This document shows, piece after piece, positions 22,498-35,053 of a stretch of 64,000 bases of DNA. Under the pieces are notes generated by a model that was given only the letters and a program-made list of their open reading frames with translations, did not search any database and was not told the origin of the DNA. Origin of the DNA: Nymphaea colorata (taxonomy: Eukaryota > Streptophyta > Magnoliopsida > Nymphaeales > Nymphaeaceae). Every line of letters begins with the position of its first letter. The first letter of the stretch is position 1. The translations under genes were made by a program, and so were the position numbers. The DNA is taken from positions 3,672,001 to 3,736,000 of the forward strand of contig NC_045150.1 in the NCBI RefSeq assembly GCF_008831285.2. Reading direction: 5' to 3'.

Positions 22498-23310
22498 AAC
22501 GGAAAATTTTAACTTTGCTGGCCAGTTAAGAAGATTTAGTTGGTGACTTGAAAACCTTCCACTAATAAGGCTAGATTATTGGCGCAGAGCTAGTCCGGTC
22601 CAACTGGATTGGATCCATTTAATTGGATTCAAGTTATTCTCATTGAGTTGCTGAGTTAATTTCGACCTTTTTTAATTATCATTTGGTTGGTCTTTTGTTA
22701 TGAATTTAGGATGCATTTTTTAATGGCATGTTTCATTCATCTCAAAATCAGCAAACATTAATTAACCCAGTTTGCCCGAGTTTTATTGTTAATCATACTT
22801 TTTGTTTTCCTTTTCTTTCTTAACATTCGTTTTCTGTCTTGTTCAATTTTGTTGTTTTGTTTACATACTTTTATACTGTCGAATTTATATGTCCTTGTTT
22901 AGTTTTAGTTAGAGTTTGGTTTATGAAATAAAATTTTTAATAGCATCTGCTGTTTCACTTGCCGATTCAATTGAATCGTCCAATCGGCCAATGCTCCAAA
23001 ATTGACTGTTCGGTCATATTCTAAAAATGGATTTTTACGGTATTACTTTTAAAACAGATGCGGGTGAGTCATGGTAAGATTCTTGTGCAAATGGGTGCTG
23101 CCAAGCAGTATGATGGGGCTAACTAGCTAGCTGTACTCTAGGTTCGAGTGAAACTCTTGAACCCTAAGTGGACTTGGTGTCCTGTAGGTGTGTGGACCAA
23201 CGAGGCCGACCCTACGTACTCGATTGATTGGTAACGACAACGACATTTTCTAACAGCCAGGCACTGGAGTGAAGTTCACCAAATTATTACAACACGGTCT
23301 TTTTAGGTGG
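22498..23310. other. Intergenic, end of the A/C segmental duplication
   Basis: No gene. From about 22895 to 23290 this matches copy C flank 48588-48870, including the 'cgaccctacgtactcgattgattgg' stretch. A 114-bp block at about 23090-23203 is present here and missing in C. It carries a GGTTCGAG motif like a pol III B box. Confidence 0.65.
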
Positions 23311-23451
23311 AAGCTTGACTTTTTTACTGCATGGTAGGGCTCCCTATTGACTCGAAAGCTTCGTTGTTTTTTTTACCAGATGGTAAGGCTTCCTACTCAC
23401 TCGAAAGCTTAGGCTTTTTTACCGGATGGTGGGGCTCCATTTCTCACTCAG
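23311..23451. repeat. Three-copy minisatellite, about 48-bp unit
   Basis: Three imperfect tandem units start near 23311, 23355 and 23404. Each has AAGCTT, a T-rich run, then a 'accagatggtaagg'-like stretch, a 'ctcc' stretch and a 'cactcg' end. Units differ by several substitutions and small indels. Confidence 0.8.
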
Positions 23452-26400
23452 AATGTGTGTATGAATCAAACACTTATGTTTGGCGTCATCTTTTTCTTGT
23501 CATCAAGTAGACTGGGTCAACTTTCTGTTTGATTATAATTAGTGTTAAAACGCATGAATAAGCTCCACACAGCCTGACTCGAGCCCAGAAAAATGAGACC
23601 CGGGTAGGCCTGACTTGTTATCGGGCAGGTCCCGGGTGGGCCGAATAAGCCCGGATTGTGCCCAATAATGATTTTTTTAAATTAAATTTTATATATAGTT
23701 ATAATAATTTACTACAATTAAATATTTTTATGTATTATTTTATATTAAAAAGATTGTTTAATGTAATCGGGCCGAACCCGGGCTGAGCTTGAACTTAGGT
23801 TTTTCGAGTCGGACTGAACTCGGGCCCAAGTTTTAGATGTCAGGCCGACTTAAACCCGACTCGTTATGAGGCTGGGCCGAACCGGTAGGCCATATGCATG
23901 ATGAACTTGACGCTTTCCCCCTTTTTTTATTTTTTGTTTTATTCATAATGGATACAAGATAAGTTAAAACTATGAAAAAGAAAGTTATCGACCTTAGGTC
24001 GATGATTGTTAAACAAAGTAGATATTTGAAGCAGCATTTCTCAAAAGTTAGGTTGACCTTCCAAGATGACTAGTTCTAAGGTAGGAGCCACTCATTTTGA
24101 GAAATGGAAAACCACAGCCTTTGAGGGTTTTTGAAATTTGTCTTTCGGTGAATTACGTAACAGCTTTCTAAAATGGTAGAGAGTGACATAATAAATGGTA
24201 AACCATTGGGTGAAAAAAAAAGGTATATTTTAACATTTAGATGCATGCAGATATAGGTTGAACGTCATGTGAGGATATAGGAAAGGAGACTGTAATGAGA
24301 TTTTTCTTTTCTTTATGTAGCTTGTGGAATTATCCAATTGTTTCAAATTTTCATGCCAGAATTTTATTCTTATCTGGCTTTCTAGCATTGCGACACCTTA
24401 AACGAGGACTGGAAATAGTGACGCGAACTTTTGGAGCTTATCTAGCTTTCTGCCATTGTCTGTTGTTTACTTATTATTTTAAGCCATATAAAGTTTTTTT
24501 GAGCTAGCAAATGTGATATGATACTTTAAACGAGGACTGGAAATAGTGACGCGAACTTGCATTCAATTGAATCATTCGATCGGCCAATTCCCCAAATCGA
24601 TAATTCGGTACATTCAATTCCAACATTGATTTTATAGTATTCAATTCGGTTTTTTCAACTAAAATAATTGATTTTAATACAATAACCTTTAAATGAAGGC
24701 GGGTAAGTCATCCAAAGATATTTGTCCTGGGGTTGCTGCAAGTTAGTGTCGTGACAGATGGCAGTTGCTTGCAGCAGGCCATGAACCTCTCATTTGATTT
24801 TGGATAATGAAATACATGCGATAATTTATAAAAAGCTTTTGTTGGGACCATTTAAATGTTTTGAAAAATATAATTAAGTTCTGATAAAAATTCAAAAAAT
24901 ATATAGTTGATCTTTTTAAGAAAAAATTTCTTCATCTCACTAGCTATCTGTTAAATGAAGTTGCGTGCACACTCAAAGAAATATACACTTTAAGTTTTTT
25001 TAAATCTTTTATTGAAGACCTTTTTTTAACTTAAATAAAAATATTTTGATCATTCACATGCACAATTTTTTTTTTTACGGGTGCACTACCCATATGTTTA
25101 TCTACACTAATCATATGTAAAGGTGGGTTAGCATGAAACTATCTTTTAACTCTTAAGTGGACTTTTTGGATTACAATTTGAAATAAACGAGGGTTTAGTG
25201 TAACATTGAGATATTGTGTGATCATATGGTGTATACAACTAGGCTCAATAGTAGGAAATGATGAAGTGGGAGAATTTAGGTCTAATATAAATTAATGCCA
25301 ACGTTTGAGATTCATGGCTAGGACTTTGGGTTATAGGAACTAGAGTGGTAGAGTGTGGCTATCATTTTGAGGAGAACCGTGACTATTAACTTGAGAAGAA
25401 GACCATATAGGATCAGATTGCTTGGTTTTACTTGTGGTTATTGAGGATGAAGAATAGGAAAATCGAGGAATTGTGGTGGTTGGATGTCATTGGTTGGGAT
25501 GTAAATTTCTCTTGTCCATGGATATGTTTGATCACCTACCTCCTACACATTGATCGGATGCTTCTATTAAACCCCTTAGACTTTTTAATCTTCCTTGTCA
25601 TTTGGTGTTTTGTTACATCAGTAATATTACTTTGTATCTTCAAATAAGAGATAAGTCCTTCCATGAGGCTTCCTTAGATGAATTCAGCCATTTTTCAATG
25701 TTTGTTTGACCAATGGCCAAGAAAATGCTGGCAAAAAAAGGAAAATCTTACGTTACATGACCATGCAATTACTCTTAGAATCTCAAAATCATGAATCCCT
25801 CTAGCAAAGGGGAACCAAACCATGGCCTCAATTATATTGTGATATCTGAAATCACTAAACCACTCCCCTCAAAAGCAGGGTATGAAAAAGTCTCCGGCGA
25901 TAGAGGTGTCCCAACATCCCAATCCTATCAATCCGACATATTTTGATAACCTTATCTCTCCCATTTCCCTTACCAGATCAAAATGTATAAGCCCTATACC
26001 AACTTGCATGATGCAGAGGAAGACGACAATCCTTTTCCATGGGGTGAAGTCTAGAGGCAGCAGCATTTTGATTGCAGAAATTTGTGAATATGGCAGACAG
26101 ATGAGGCTGATTTAGTTGATTGAAATATATTGTTTCTTTATGTAGAAACAAATGCAGGGTTATTCGTGATCATGAAGTACCAAAAAGGTACAAATGCAGG
26201 AGGGGAGTCCAATATAATTAATGAGAATTTGGAGCATAGCCTATCCTATAATGGTGGTAAATCATCTTTTCCTTTTCCTTTGTTACCTTTCATGATTATC
26301 TTTTCAGCATCATGTTTTCTCCTATAGGAATTATCCACTATGGTTGCAATGAGGCCGGATTGTGGGAAGAAAATTGCAAGGTGTATTATTGACAAAAAAA

Positions 26401-26949
26401 TCATGACAGCATGTGCTTAATATTTGTTACATTAATGGTGGTGACTAAAGGCTGCTACTATAGAGTTCTTGTGAAAAGTTGAGTGGTGATATGTGGAAAA
26501 TAAAATGTTATGCTCTGATTTGTCCACTGCCCAAGGCAGAGGGTGATTTATAATTTTTGTTTATTCCTGGACTAGCATTATATCTATACTCATATTGATG
26601 TTTTCCGCTTGAGTTTTATCATGGTTCACAAAAAATTGCTTTGGTCACCATTTCAAAATGTGCAAACTGATATCATAGAAATGGCTATGCGACTTTGCAT
26701 AAATTCAAATGCAATTAACAACTTGTATAATATGTAAGGCCTACATTGTGTACACTAATTTCTCAAATACCATCATCTTCCAACATCACTTTTATGCTTG
26801 AAATAAATACTTTAGTTACCACGAGAAGCTCAAATAATTTCTCTGGTTGCACAATCCATTTCCCTCATGCTGATTATTCATGTAAATTAATTGATCATCT
26901 GATGCAGCATATAAGTGAATTACCATTGTTTTAAAATATGTATTATGTA
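23452..26949. other. Intergenic, AT-rich with repeat fragments
   Basis: No gene can be supported. A GC-rich block at about 23570-23890 with repeated 'gcccgggt' and 'gggccgaa' words looks like a common nonautonomous plant repeat. Two direct copies of a 36-bp stretch (about 24396-24431 and 24524-24559) occur. Near 24563-24700 is a diverged copy of the repeat also seen at 22945 and 48665. Open frames of 60-82 codons (for example 25432, 25882, 26130) show no known motifs. Confidence 0.6.
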
Positions 26950-29340
26950 TACAGAAAACTTTTGGTGAGGTTATAAATGAGCAAAAAGGTAGTTGAAAAA
27001 GTCTTGAGAAGTCTCCCCTCTAAATCTGAACATGTTCATGTTGCAATAGAAGAATCCAAGGATTTGTCTGTACTTTATTGATGACTTAAAAGGGTCTCTT
27101 GTAGCTCATGAACAACATATAAGTAAGTCAACAGCAAAAGCCTTTCAAACTTTATTAGATATTTCAGAAGAAACGAATGGAAGAAGTGATCAAAAGAATG
27201 AAGGAAAAAGTCAAGGACAAGGAGCCTTTAGAGGAACTACTCAAGAGCATGGTAGAGGAATGGGAAGATATTTTGGTGCTTGTCGAAAGTGTTATGACAT
27301 AGCAAGAAGGTAGTTGAGATCAATATTTTAGAGGAAAGTCGTTTCATGTTTGCAAGAAGTTTGTCATATCGAAGCCAAATGTTTTGAAAAGGCAAAACAA
27401 TAAGCTAGTTTTTGGTACATCTATGAGTTTTAAAAGTTGGAAGTGTAAAATATATATAGTTTGTAGATAGTGGATATAGTAACCATATGACATGTGGTAT
27501 TCAAAAATATTCATGGGACTGTAAAGCTTGATATGTGGCTTGGAGACAACGAAAAAGTAAGTGTAAATTGCAAATTGAATAGTTAATATCATGATGTGTA
27601 CTATGTTCTGGGGTCAGCTGGAAATTTTTTTATTTTGGAGCAATTGATCCAAAAGGCCTACACCCTTTTATTTGAAAATGATGCTTGTGAAATTGAAAAT
27701 GGAAGCGGTATTATTCAAATTTAATAAATTGCTTTTAAAATCATCTAGATAGGTGATTGTGCTTTTCTTGCAAAGGTTGATCTTAATTGTAAGCTATGAC
27801 ATATGAGGTATAAATGAATCTTTATTGGCTATTGTTTTGAGCCTAGCTAAAGGTTATCATCTTGATAATCCTACTACTAAAAAACTAATTCTAAGAAGAG
27901 ATGCCATTTTAATGAAAAATCTTGTTATAAATGGGTAAAAGATGAAACTGTGATACTACAAATTGATGAAGTTGAAATACAACTAAACCATCTTGATGAA
28001 GCAGCATCATCAAAAAATTCAAAAGGGGGAGATGAACATTCAAATTAAAGACCCAACTATATAGAGTGTACACTTGGTGATAACACTCAACCAAGAAAAG
28101 CATGTTAAGTGTCTCTTTGCTTTTGCTACTATAGAACTATTAACTTATGATGAAGCAAGTGTAGAAAAAAATTGGATAAATGCAGTGAAAAAGAGATGCA
28201 TGTTATTGAAAAGAAATGACACATGGGAGCTTTCCAATTTGCCACTAATGGGTCTATAGGTTTTATACATGATGCTAAAGAAAAGGTGAAAAAATGTGAA
28301 GCAAGATCGATAGCTGGATGTTTTGTATAAAAATATGACATTAATTTCATTGGAGCTTTTTCACTTGTTGCAAGATTTGAGACAGTAAAGATGGTTTCTT
28401 CAGTTGCAGCCCAATTCACATAGAAGATTTTTCAGTTATTTGAATGAGAGGTATATGTTGACCAACTACCTGGGTATATCATTAAAGGAAATGAAGAAAG
28501 GTTTATAAATTATAAAATTCCCTTTGTACATTCAAAAAAGCTGCTCGTGCATGGTATAGTCACGCCAAAAAAAAAAATCAAAATGGTTTTCAAAGGAGTG
28601 ATAGTGAACCTGCATATACCTTTTGAAAAAGTTTAAACTCATGAATTGCAAAAGGTTGCGCAACTCCCATTGATATCAATGAAAAAGTGACAGTGGATGT
28701 TGGAATGATGAAAGATAATGAAAGGTATTTTAGAAAGATGGCTACTTGACGCACATTCAACCAGATATTGTGTTTTAAATAGGTTTAATCAAGATTTGTG
28801 CATCATGCGTCGGTGCAACACAGTGGTGCAGAAAAAAGAGTTCTTCGTTACGTTTGCTCAGCCATTAATTATCGAACTTTTTATAGACCTATTGCTAACT
28901 TTGCTTTAGTTTGTCATACCAACATCGATTGGCAAGTTTAAGTGTATGACTCAAAAAACCAAAGTTCAATAGCCTTATTTTCATTAGAAGAAGAATATAT
29001 TTTGCTGCTATTACTGCTACATGCCACGCAATGTGGATGAGGTGTATTTTAAAAGATTTACATATGGAATAAATAAGTCATACTCAGCTTTATTGTGATC
29101 ATAAGTCTACCATTTCTATAGCAAAAAATCTTACCTTCTATAGAAGAACTAAGAAAACAGAGCTGAGATATCATTTCCTTGGAGATGACGTTGAAAAAGG
29201 AGAAGTTGTGCTGAAGCATTGATTTTCCAATGAGAATGTTGCCAACGGTCTTATAAAACCATTATCACCATCAAAATTTGTTATGTTTAGAAAGCCTGTT
29301 GGTGTGCAAACATTGTTCACATTAAGGGGAAGAAATGTTA
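26950..29340 (+). mobile_element. Degenerate Ty1-copia element 3
   Basis: The + strand has broken copia domains in order: gag (KVVEKVLRSLPSK, AIEESKDLS, SLVAHEQHI) at about 26975-27150, a decayed CCHC stretch (CRKCYDIARR) near 27285, protease (FVDSGYSNHMTC) near 27460, RT start (WINAVKKRCMLLKRNDTWEL) near 28170, more RT to 28500, and RNase H (LYCDHKSTISIAKN) to about 29130. Stops and frameshifts are frequent and integrase is largely missing. A purine-rich AAGGGGAAGAAA precedes a TGTTAG at 29336, a likely 3' LTR start, but no matching 5' LTR was found. Confidence 0.85.
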
Positions 29341-30230
29341 GTTACTCTTCAAGTAGAAATTTATGGGTGTCCTATGTGGGTAGCCACCGTGGTCATGGAA
29401 GTTTCAAGGACTTGATAGTTTATTATTTTAGGGGACTTTGCGTGGCGTGCATCTCCTCCAAAGCATGGTGTTTTTTGGTGGGTCGTTTTTGAGTGGTGTT
29501 TCAAGATGACAAGGTGAGCCGTGTGGTACCTTTTGCTTCCTTTTTTTTTTCCTTTTTGCTTCTTAAATATATGGAGCATACTGAAAAATAAGTAAAGAGA
29601 AAAAAAGGAAATAGTGTTTTTGAGTGGTATTTTTGTGGTATGTTTGTCCGAGTTTCTATAAACCAACCTTCACCGTGATGCCCTAACACCCAGCATGAAT
29701 AGCGCTCCAAGAAGGGAAGACATGGACACCATCAGAAGGGCGCCGTGGACCTTCATTGACATGTGACCACCTGCAACATGCTACACTTTGTTATCCTTTT
29801 GGGTTGTGTGCAATATCGGAAAAGGAAGACTCATGAATTTCTTCGTGGTGGGGGTCAAGTATCTGGAGATTCCGTCTGTCATGAATTAAGTGGACAATCG
29901 TATCACCAGGAACGAAAAACAGAGAAAAGTACAAAACTAAAAGCACTACCCACCTGCTTAACAAAGGAAGAGGGAGAGGGCATTGCCCAGCGAGGTAATG
30001 CCCACGTACAAGGCATGAGAGCGGGTACCAGCCACGAAAAGACTGGTGCAAGAACGGTTGAGGAGTGCAAAGCCGATCATCAGATTCCCTTTAATCGTGC
30101 TGCTTTGGGAAGTAATTAGGGAATTACCTCCTTCCTGCTCAATTTGTGGTGGAACTTTGACAAAACGACACGTTAATTTGAGAACGACGCAACAAAGAGA
30201 GATAGAAGGAGACGCAGGAGGAAGCGGACG
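29341..30230. other. Possible copia 3' LTR remnant and intergenic DNA
   Basis: The beginning may be the 3' LTR of the decayed copia element. Open frames on both strands at 29763-30119 and 29958-30275 have no recognizable domain. No clear gene. Confidence 0.4.
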
Positions 30231-30234
30231 GCAA

Positions 30235-30495
30235 CTAGGATGGATGAATGGGCGAGTAATAATTCTCACCATCATCGGATAACACCTCCGATGTCGATGC
30301 CTCCTGCCGGCCCAATTCTACGTCTACCTCCACCTGCTCAGGTGGAGTACCGGCGTCTGCATCTACTTCCAACTCCACCGAGAGGGCAGCGGGAAGTTCA
30401 GGGTCCTCTGGCCTGTTTACGGCAGGAGCGGTGTGATAGAACAACCACATAGCAAAGCCAACGAAGTCCTTCACAAGGTTTGTGATAGAATTCAT
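30235..30495 (-). CDS. Small hypothetical protein (86 aa)
   Basis: The minus-strand frame starts at ATG 30495 and reads MNSITNLVKDFVGFAMWLFY, then an acidic, Pro/Val-rich tail ending in YYSPIHPS. A longer start at 30633 adds 46 Arg/Glu/Ser-rich residues encoded by a GA repeat, so the inner start is preferred. The N-terminal third is hydrophobic enough for one membrane segment; the rest is acidic and probably disordered. A TATAAATA box lies on the same strand at 30734-30741, about 240 bp upstream, and the sequence between is CT/GA-rich like a plant 5' leader. I do not recognize the family. It could be a real small gene or a chance frame; the promoter arrangement and codon quality favour a gene. 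Confidence 0.4.
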   Translation of the reverse strand: MNSITNLVKDFVGFAMWLFYHTAPAVNRPEDPELPAALSVELEVDADAGTPPEQVEVDVELGRQEASTSEVLSDDGENYYSPIHPS

Positions 30496-30733
30496 GTCTT
30501 CCCTCCTTTCCTTGTGGATGACTATGACCGAAACACTCTCCCTCTCCCTGGATCTCCCTCCCTCTCTCTCTCTTACTCTCTCTCTTGGACAACGACTACC
30601 AGACGACCAAAGCAACATTGAACGAACAATCATCGAAGGAAGGAGTTTCCTTCTCTATTACCAAAGGGACAGGGAAGGAGCGAAAGATCAAGGATGGAGG
30701 ATTTGGGTGGATGGAACGGGAGGGATAAGGGAG

Positions 30734-30741
30734 TATTTATA
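30734..30741 (-). promoter_or_regulatory. TATA box for the small minus-strand ORF
   Basis: The complement reads ACTTATAAATACTCC, a good plant TATA element, placed about 240 bp before the ATG at 30495. The spacing fits a leader of roughly 200 bases. Confidence 0.4.
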
Positions 30742-31449
30742 AGTGGGTGGAGAGGGGATGGGTTTGAAAGTGAAAGAGAAGGGAAACCGATGCCTAAGCT
30801 TGGTTGGAAGAGGGGCACCAAGGCGTCTTTCTTTCCTTCGTCGTGTTTTCGTGGGCTTTGCTCTCGTCTCCCTCAAATTTGGCCAACAAACTGGTTTCCC
30901 TCTATAATAATGGTTTTCACTTGGAAGCCTCTGTTCTAGGGGAGAGAGGCAGGTTGCAGGTGGTGTGTTGCAGATCAAGAGGAGAGTTGCAGAGCAACTT
31001 GCAGGCGGTGTGTAGCAGATCTTACAGAAAGAGGCGAGCGACTATATCCCTAGACAGGATGTTCTCTTAACCACATTCATTATTTTTTGGATGTTCAGAT
31101 AAGGTGTGCTGCACTAAAGGGAGTAGAGTTTAATAAAGTCTCCTGATCTGTCCCCAACAAAGCGAGCGAGAAAAGGTGGACATGCTATATGTGCAGCGTT
31201 CCTGGTCATCTCTCATCTTCCTGCCCTTAGAAGCAGCAGTCTAATAACAAATCAAGTTCTGATGGTGGAAAATGAAAGAAAATTAACTTTTCTTTGTTTA
31301 GACTTGCATTGTCTTGAGAGTTTTGATGTAATCTGTCTCAACAAGCTATGTCACTGCAGCTTGTATGTTAAAAATTTTGTAGTTCAGTAGGGCAATTTTT
31401 TTGATTAAAAAGTTTATTAACCTCTCTATTCTGTCCATCTAACTTCTCG
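30742..31449. other. Intergenic between small ORF and CRK copy B
   Basis: No gene is supported. A 42-bp-spaced pair of similar stretches (about 30949-30974 and 30991-31020, 'ttgcaggtggtgtgttgcagatc' type) is visible. The first DUF26 domain of copy B would be expected here and is absent. Confidence 0.5.
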
Positions 31450-31981
31450 AGCGACAACAACAACAACAGAACCAGCTTCGAAGTTAATGTTTGCCATGGA
31501 CAACATCCCATACACGGGTCTGCAGATGATATACGGGCTGGTGCAGTGCACCGGGGACACCAGCCTGGCTGATTGCAAGCAGTGTTTGGATAGCACCATG
31601 TCCAAAATCCCATGGACTTGTGACAATTCAAGCGGCTGTGAAATTGCCACGGGAAGTTGCCGGGTGGTCTACGATACACAGCTCTTTTACGATACATCTC
31701 CTCAATCCAATTCACCACATCCACCAAATTCAAACCCTCCATCAAATGGTGAATCCCTCACTATGCCATGCTTGTCTGTCTCTCTCTCTCTCTCTTTGGC
31801 ATAACAAGAGCACTTTGTACTTGTAGGGCAGCCGAACAGGGAAAGAAAGCTTATGTTTGTCATAGTCCTCGTCTGTGTTTTGATTGCGGTTCTTATTAAT
31901 TGCGTACTTTGTGTCTTTTACTGGTGGAGGAGAAAGAAGTTGAAGCCTAACAGATTGCTGAGGAACGAAGTAGAGGAGTAG

Positions 31982-32795
31982 GCCTTACAACAACAAGGTT
32001 GGTAGAAAAGAAACAAAACGGAGATTTATATATATATATATAAGGTCGGAAGGGGTATCGGACGAACCGCACCGATCGACGGTGTTGTGTTCATCAACCA
32101 AAAGAAAAAATTGAAAAAGGAATGCGTGCTTACCCTTTCCTCCCTCTCCCTCTCTCTCTTCACCCTCCCAATTTCCCCTTTCTCCCCCACTTTGCTTCCC
32201 ATCCCGCTTTGCTTCTCCCTTTCTCTCCCCATCTGGCCATCCCCTCCCCTTCCACTCACCACTCGGAACCCTAATCCATTCCAAACTTCACCTTACGACA
32301 GCACCCCTCACCCATTACCCGCTTTCGTCTCACTCTGTGCTCTCCCTCCCACTTCTCCCCTTCCTTCCCCTCACCCACTTCTCCCTTTCTCCACAACTGC
32401 AGCTTTTCTCCGCATGTGGATTGGCCCAACAGCAATTTTAAAGTTGTTGGATTCGAAGCTAAGCTACTCCCACCTTTTTTTTTTAGGTGCATACATGCTA
32501 CGTGCACAAGGTGAGTCGTTGGCACAGAGTCGCTGTGTTTGTGGAGATGCAGAGACCTTAGATTTTTGTAGTCCAACAAATAACATAGCCATAATTCCCA
32601 CCCATATTCGCCAACACTACCATAACTGATGGAAAGTTACACACACAAACACATAAAAAGTTTATAACGTTGAAATTTTATCAAAATTTAAAACACGAAT
32701 CAAATTCTGTTTCGGATTTAAAATGGTTTAAAATTAATTGAAGTTTAGAGGGACAAAATTCTACAGGTGCAACTTAGTTTGTGAATTCTATTCAG
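31982..32795 (+). other. CRK copy B intron with pyrimidine-rich block
   Basis: This intron separates the transmembrane and kinase exons. It holds a TA microsatellite (about 32028-32042) and a CT-rich block (about 32130-32400) that gives a spurious 180-codon Ser/Leu/Pro frame. No exon is evident inside. Confidence 0.6.
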
Positions 32796-34327
32796 GTTAT
32801 GGTGGCGAAGAAATTGATAGCAAGATCTCATTGGTTTTTGACTTGGACATCATCAGAGCTGCCACAAACAACTTTTCCGATTCCAACAAACTTGGGGAGG
32901 AGGGTATGGTCCTGTTTACAAGGTAAAGGTACTCTATCTACTTGAGATTGCATACCAATATCAGTTTTATAGATTTCGGTAGAATTTCATGAAAAGTATG
33001 AAAAAAACTAAATGGAATTTCTGCAGGGTCAACTGTCAGACGGAAAGGAAATAGCAGTAAAATGGTTGTCCAGGAACTCGTGGCAAGGCTCAACTGAGTT
33101 CGAGAATGAGGTGAAGTTGGTGGCAAAGCTTCAGCACAGGAACTTGGCTCACCTTCTTGGTTGCTGCTTCGAAGCGGAGGAAAAGATACTCATCTACGAA
33201 TACGTACCCAATAGAAGCCTTGACAAGTTATTATTTGGTTAGTCATCTCAGTTCATTTTCATACCAAACGGCTTCACAGCATCCAGTGTTCTGCATATAT
33301 CAGCATCCGAGTTACCAATAGTAATTAGATGTGCTGTTGTTAGTAAACTTGGTTTCCTTCTTAAGATGGGTAGATTATAATTAAGGAAATTGCTTCACGT
33401 TCTTGAACGACCATCTATTATCCTTCATTGGGCGACTAAAATGACAAAACCCACTGTCTTAACAGCACCACCGCCATGTTTTACTCGTGAAGGCTCTCAA
33501 TTGGCAGTCCCAAAATCATTTTGTGGAATCTCACAAAACAATTTTTTTTTCTGTTTTATGTTACTTACCGGTTATTATGCTCCAATGTGCTTCGTGACCA
33601 CATATTTTACTGGATTAACAATTAATTAAATACAGTCTATGCCTCAACCTGGTTGCCCAATGATCCAATAGTTCATCTTCATCCTCCAAAAACTGATCTA
33701 GATCCCTGAAAGTGCCATCTATGAATTTTTGTTGTGGTCTTTGGTGCATTGTGTCGTTCACTCATTTACCCTTGCATCAATGTGAATACCGTATTATTTT
33801 TTCTCAATCATATCATCCTTTTATTTATTGTTCATTCTGTGCAGATCCAGTTAGAAAAACGCATTTAGACTGGCAGATACAGAGCAAAATAATATCTGGC
33901 GTAGCCAGAGGACTTCTCTATCTTCATGAAGATTCTCAACTAAAAATCATCCACGGGGACCTCAAGGCCAGTAACATACTTCTAGATCAGGACATGACCG
34001 CTAAGATCTCTAACTTTGGCATGGCAAAGCTTGTTGGAGTGGAAGAAACACAAGGCAAGACGAGTAAAGTTGCTGGCACATAGTAAGTTCTGCATCCTAA
34101 GCTCCATGTCAAACACTGAACCTGTACATTGAAAAACAGTCCTCAGTAGATCAGTATTTCTATCTTATCCTCCCATTCAAGGATCTTTGCATATACTATT
34201 TTTATTCTAAAGCAACAGAAAAATTCTTAATAATACGTAGGCTTCTGCCAGTTCATTTTTTTCTCGTTATAGAAAGCTCCGTAACTAACCTCCGCTGGTC
34301 AGAATGCACTAAATTACAAACAACAAG

Positions 34328-34656
34328 TGTTAAAACACATAATGAAGAAACAAAGGATGCGAGTAAGAAAGGAGCAGAGGAAGGCAGCAGGTTATGTGGT
34401 TCGGCTTGTAGCCTACATCCACGAGAGAACAGGGGCATTCCTCTTGTTATTATTTCTCGCCCTTTTACGGTAGGAATTCATCACTTTATATAGAGTTACA
34501 ATCAGGTTTAGTTGGAAACAACTTCAGGAGGAAGTTCGAAAATCCTCTAGCCGATATCGTTTGGATTGATTCCAACAATCATGGTGAAGATGGCGTAGAT
34601 ATCTCCTTCCCAAATATGGTGGATCATATCACCTCCTTATCACTTTGTAATAGACA
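34328..34656 (-). repeat. Copia 2 3' LTR
   Basis: Starts TGTTAAAAC and ends in AGACA. It aligns with 38648-39034 apart from a gap at the tandem 'gaggaaac.cccaaatctgt' block of the other LTR. Confidence 0.92.
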
Positions 34657-35053
34657 GTCAACCCTTCAAGTTGGTGAGCAGATGTCGATCTGCCCCAAAT
34701 TGCACATGATATATATATATGTTGATCCCTTCCAAGAGATTTTATGAGGATATCTGCAAGTTGAAATTCACTTCTGACGTGTGGTGTGTTAATAGTTCCA
34801 TCTTATATTTTTTCTCTAATAAAATGATAATCAACTTCAATGTGCTTAGTGCATTCATGAAAAACAGAATTAGCTCCAATGCAGATTGTTGCCATGTTGT
34901 GGCACATAAGCTTCATGGACTCCCTCATTTCAATCTTCATATCTTTGAGCAATGCTTTTATCCATATCAACTCACATGCACATGAAGTCATGGCCCTGTA
35001 TTCAGCCTCTGTGCTCGATCAAGTCACAACTGACTGCTTTTTGCTCTTCCAAG

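Noticed and set aside
23311-23451. CRISPR-like repeat
   Set aside because: The units are contiguous and imperfect with no spacers; this is a plant minisatellite.
32087-32629. 180-codon Ser/Leu/Pro-rich frame
   Set aside because: It lies in a pyrimidine-rich intron block of CRK copy B and matches no family.
34081-34083. Apparent stop codon at the end of CRK copy B exon 5
   Set aside because: It spans the splice donor ACATA|GTAAGT; joining to 39164 gives TAT and restores AGTYGYMAPEY, so it is not a lesion.
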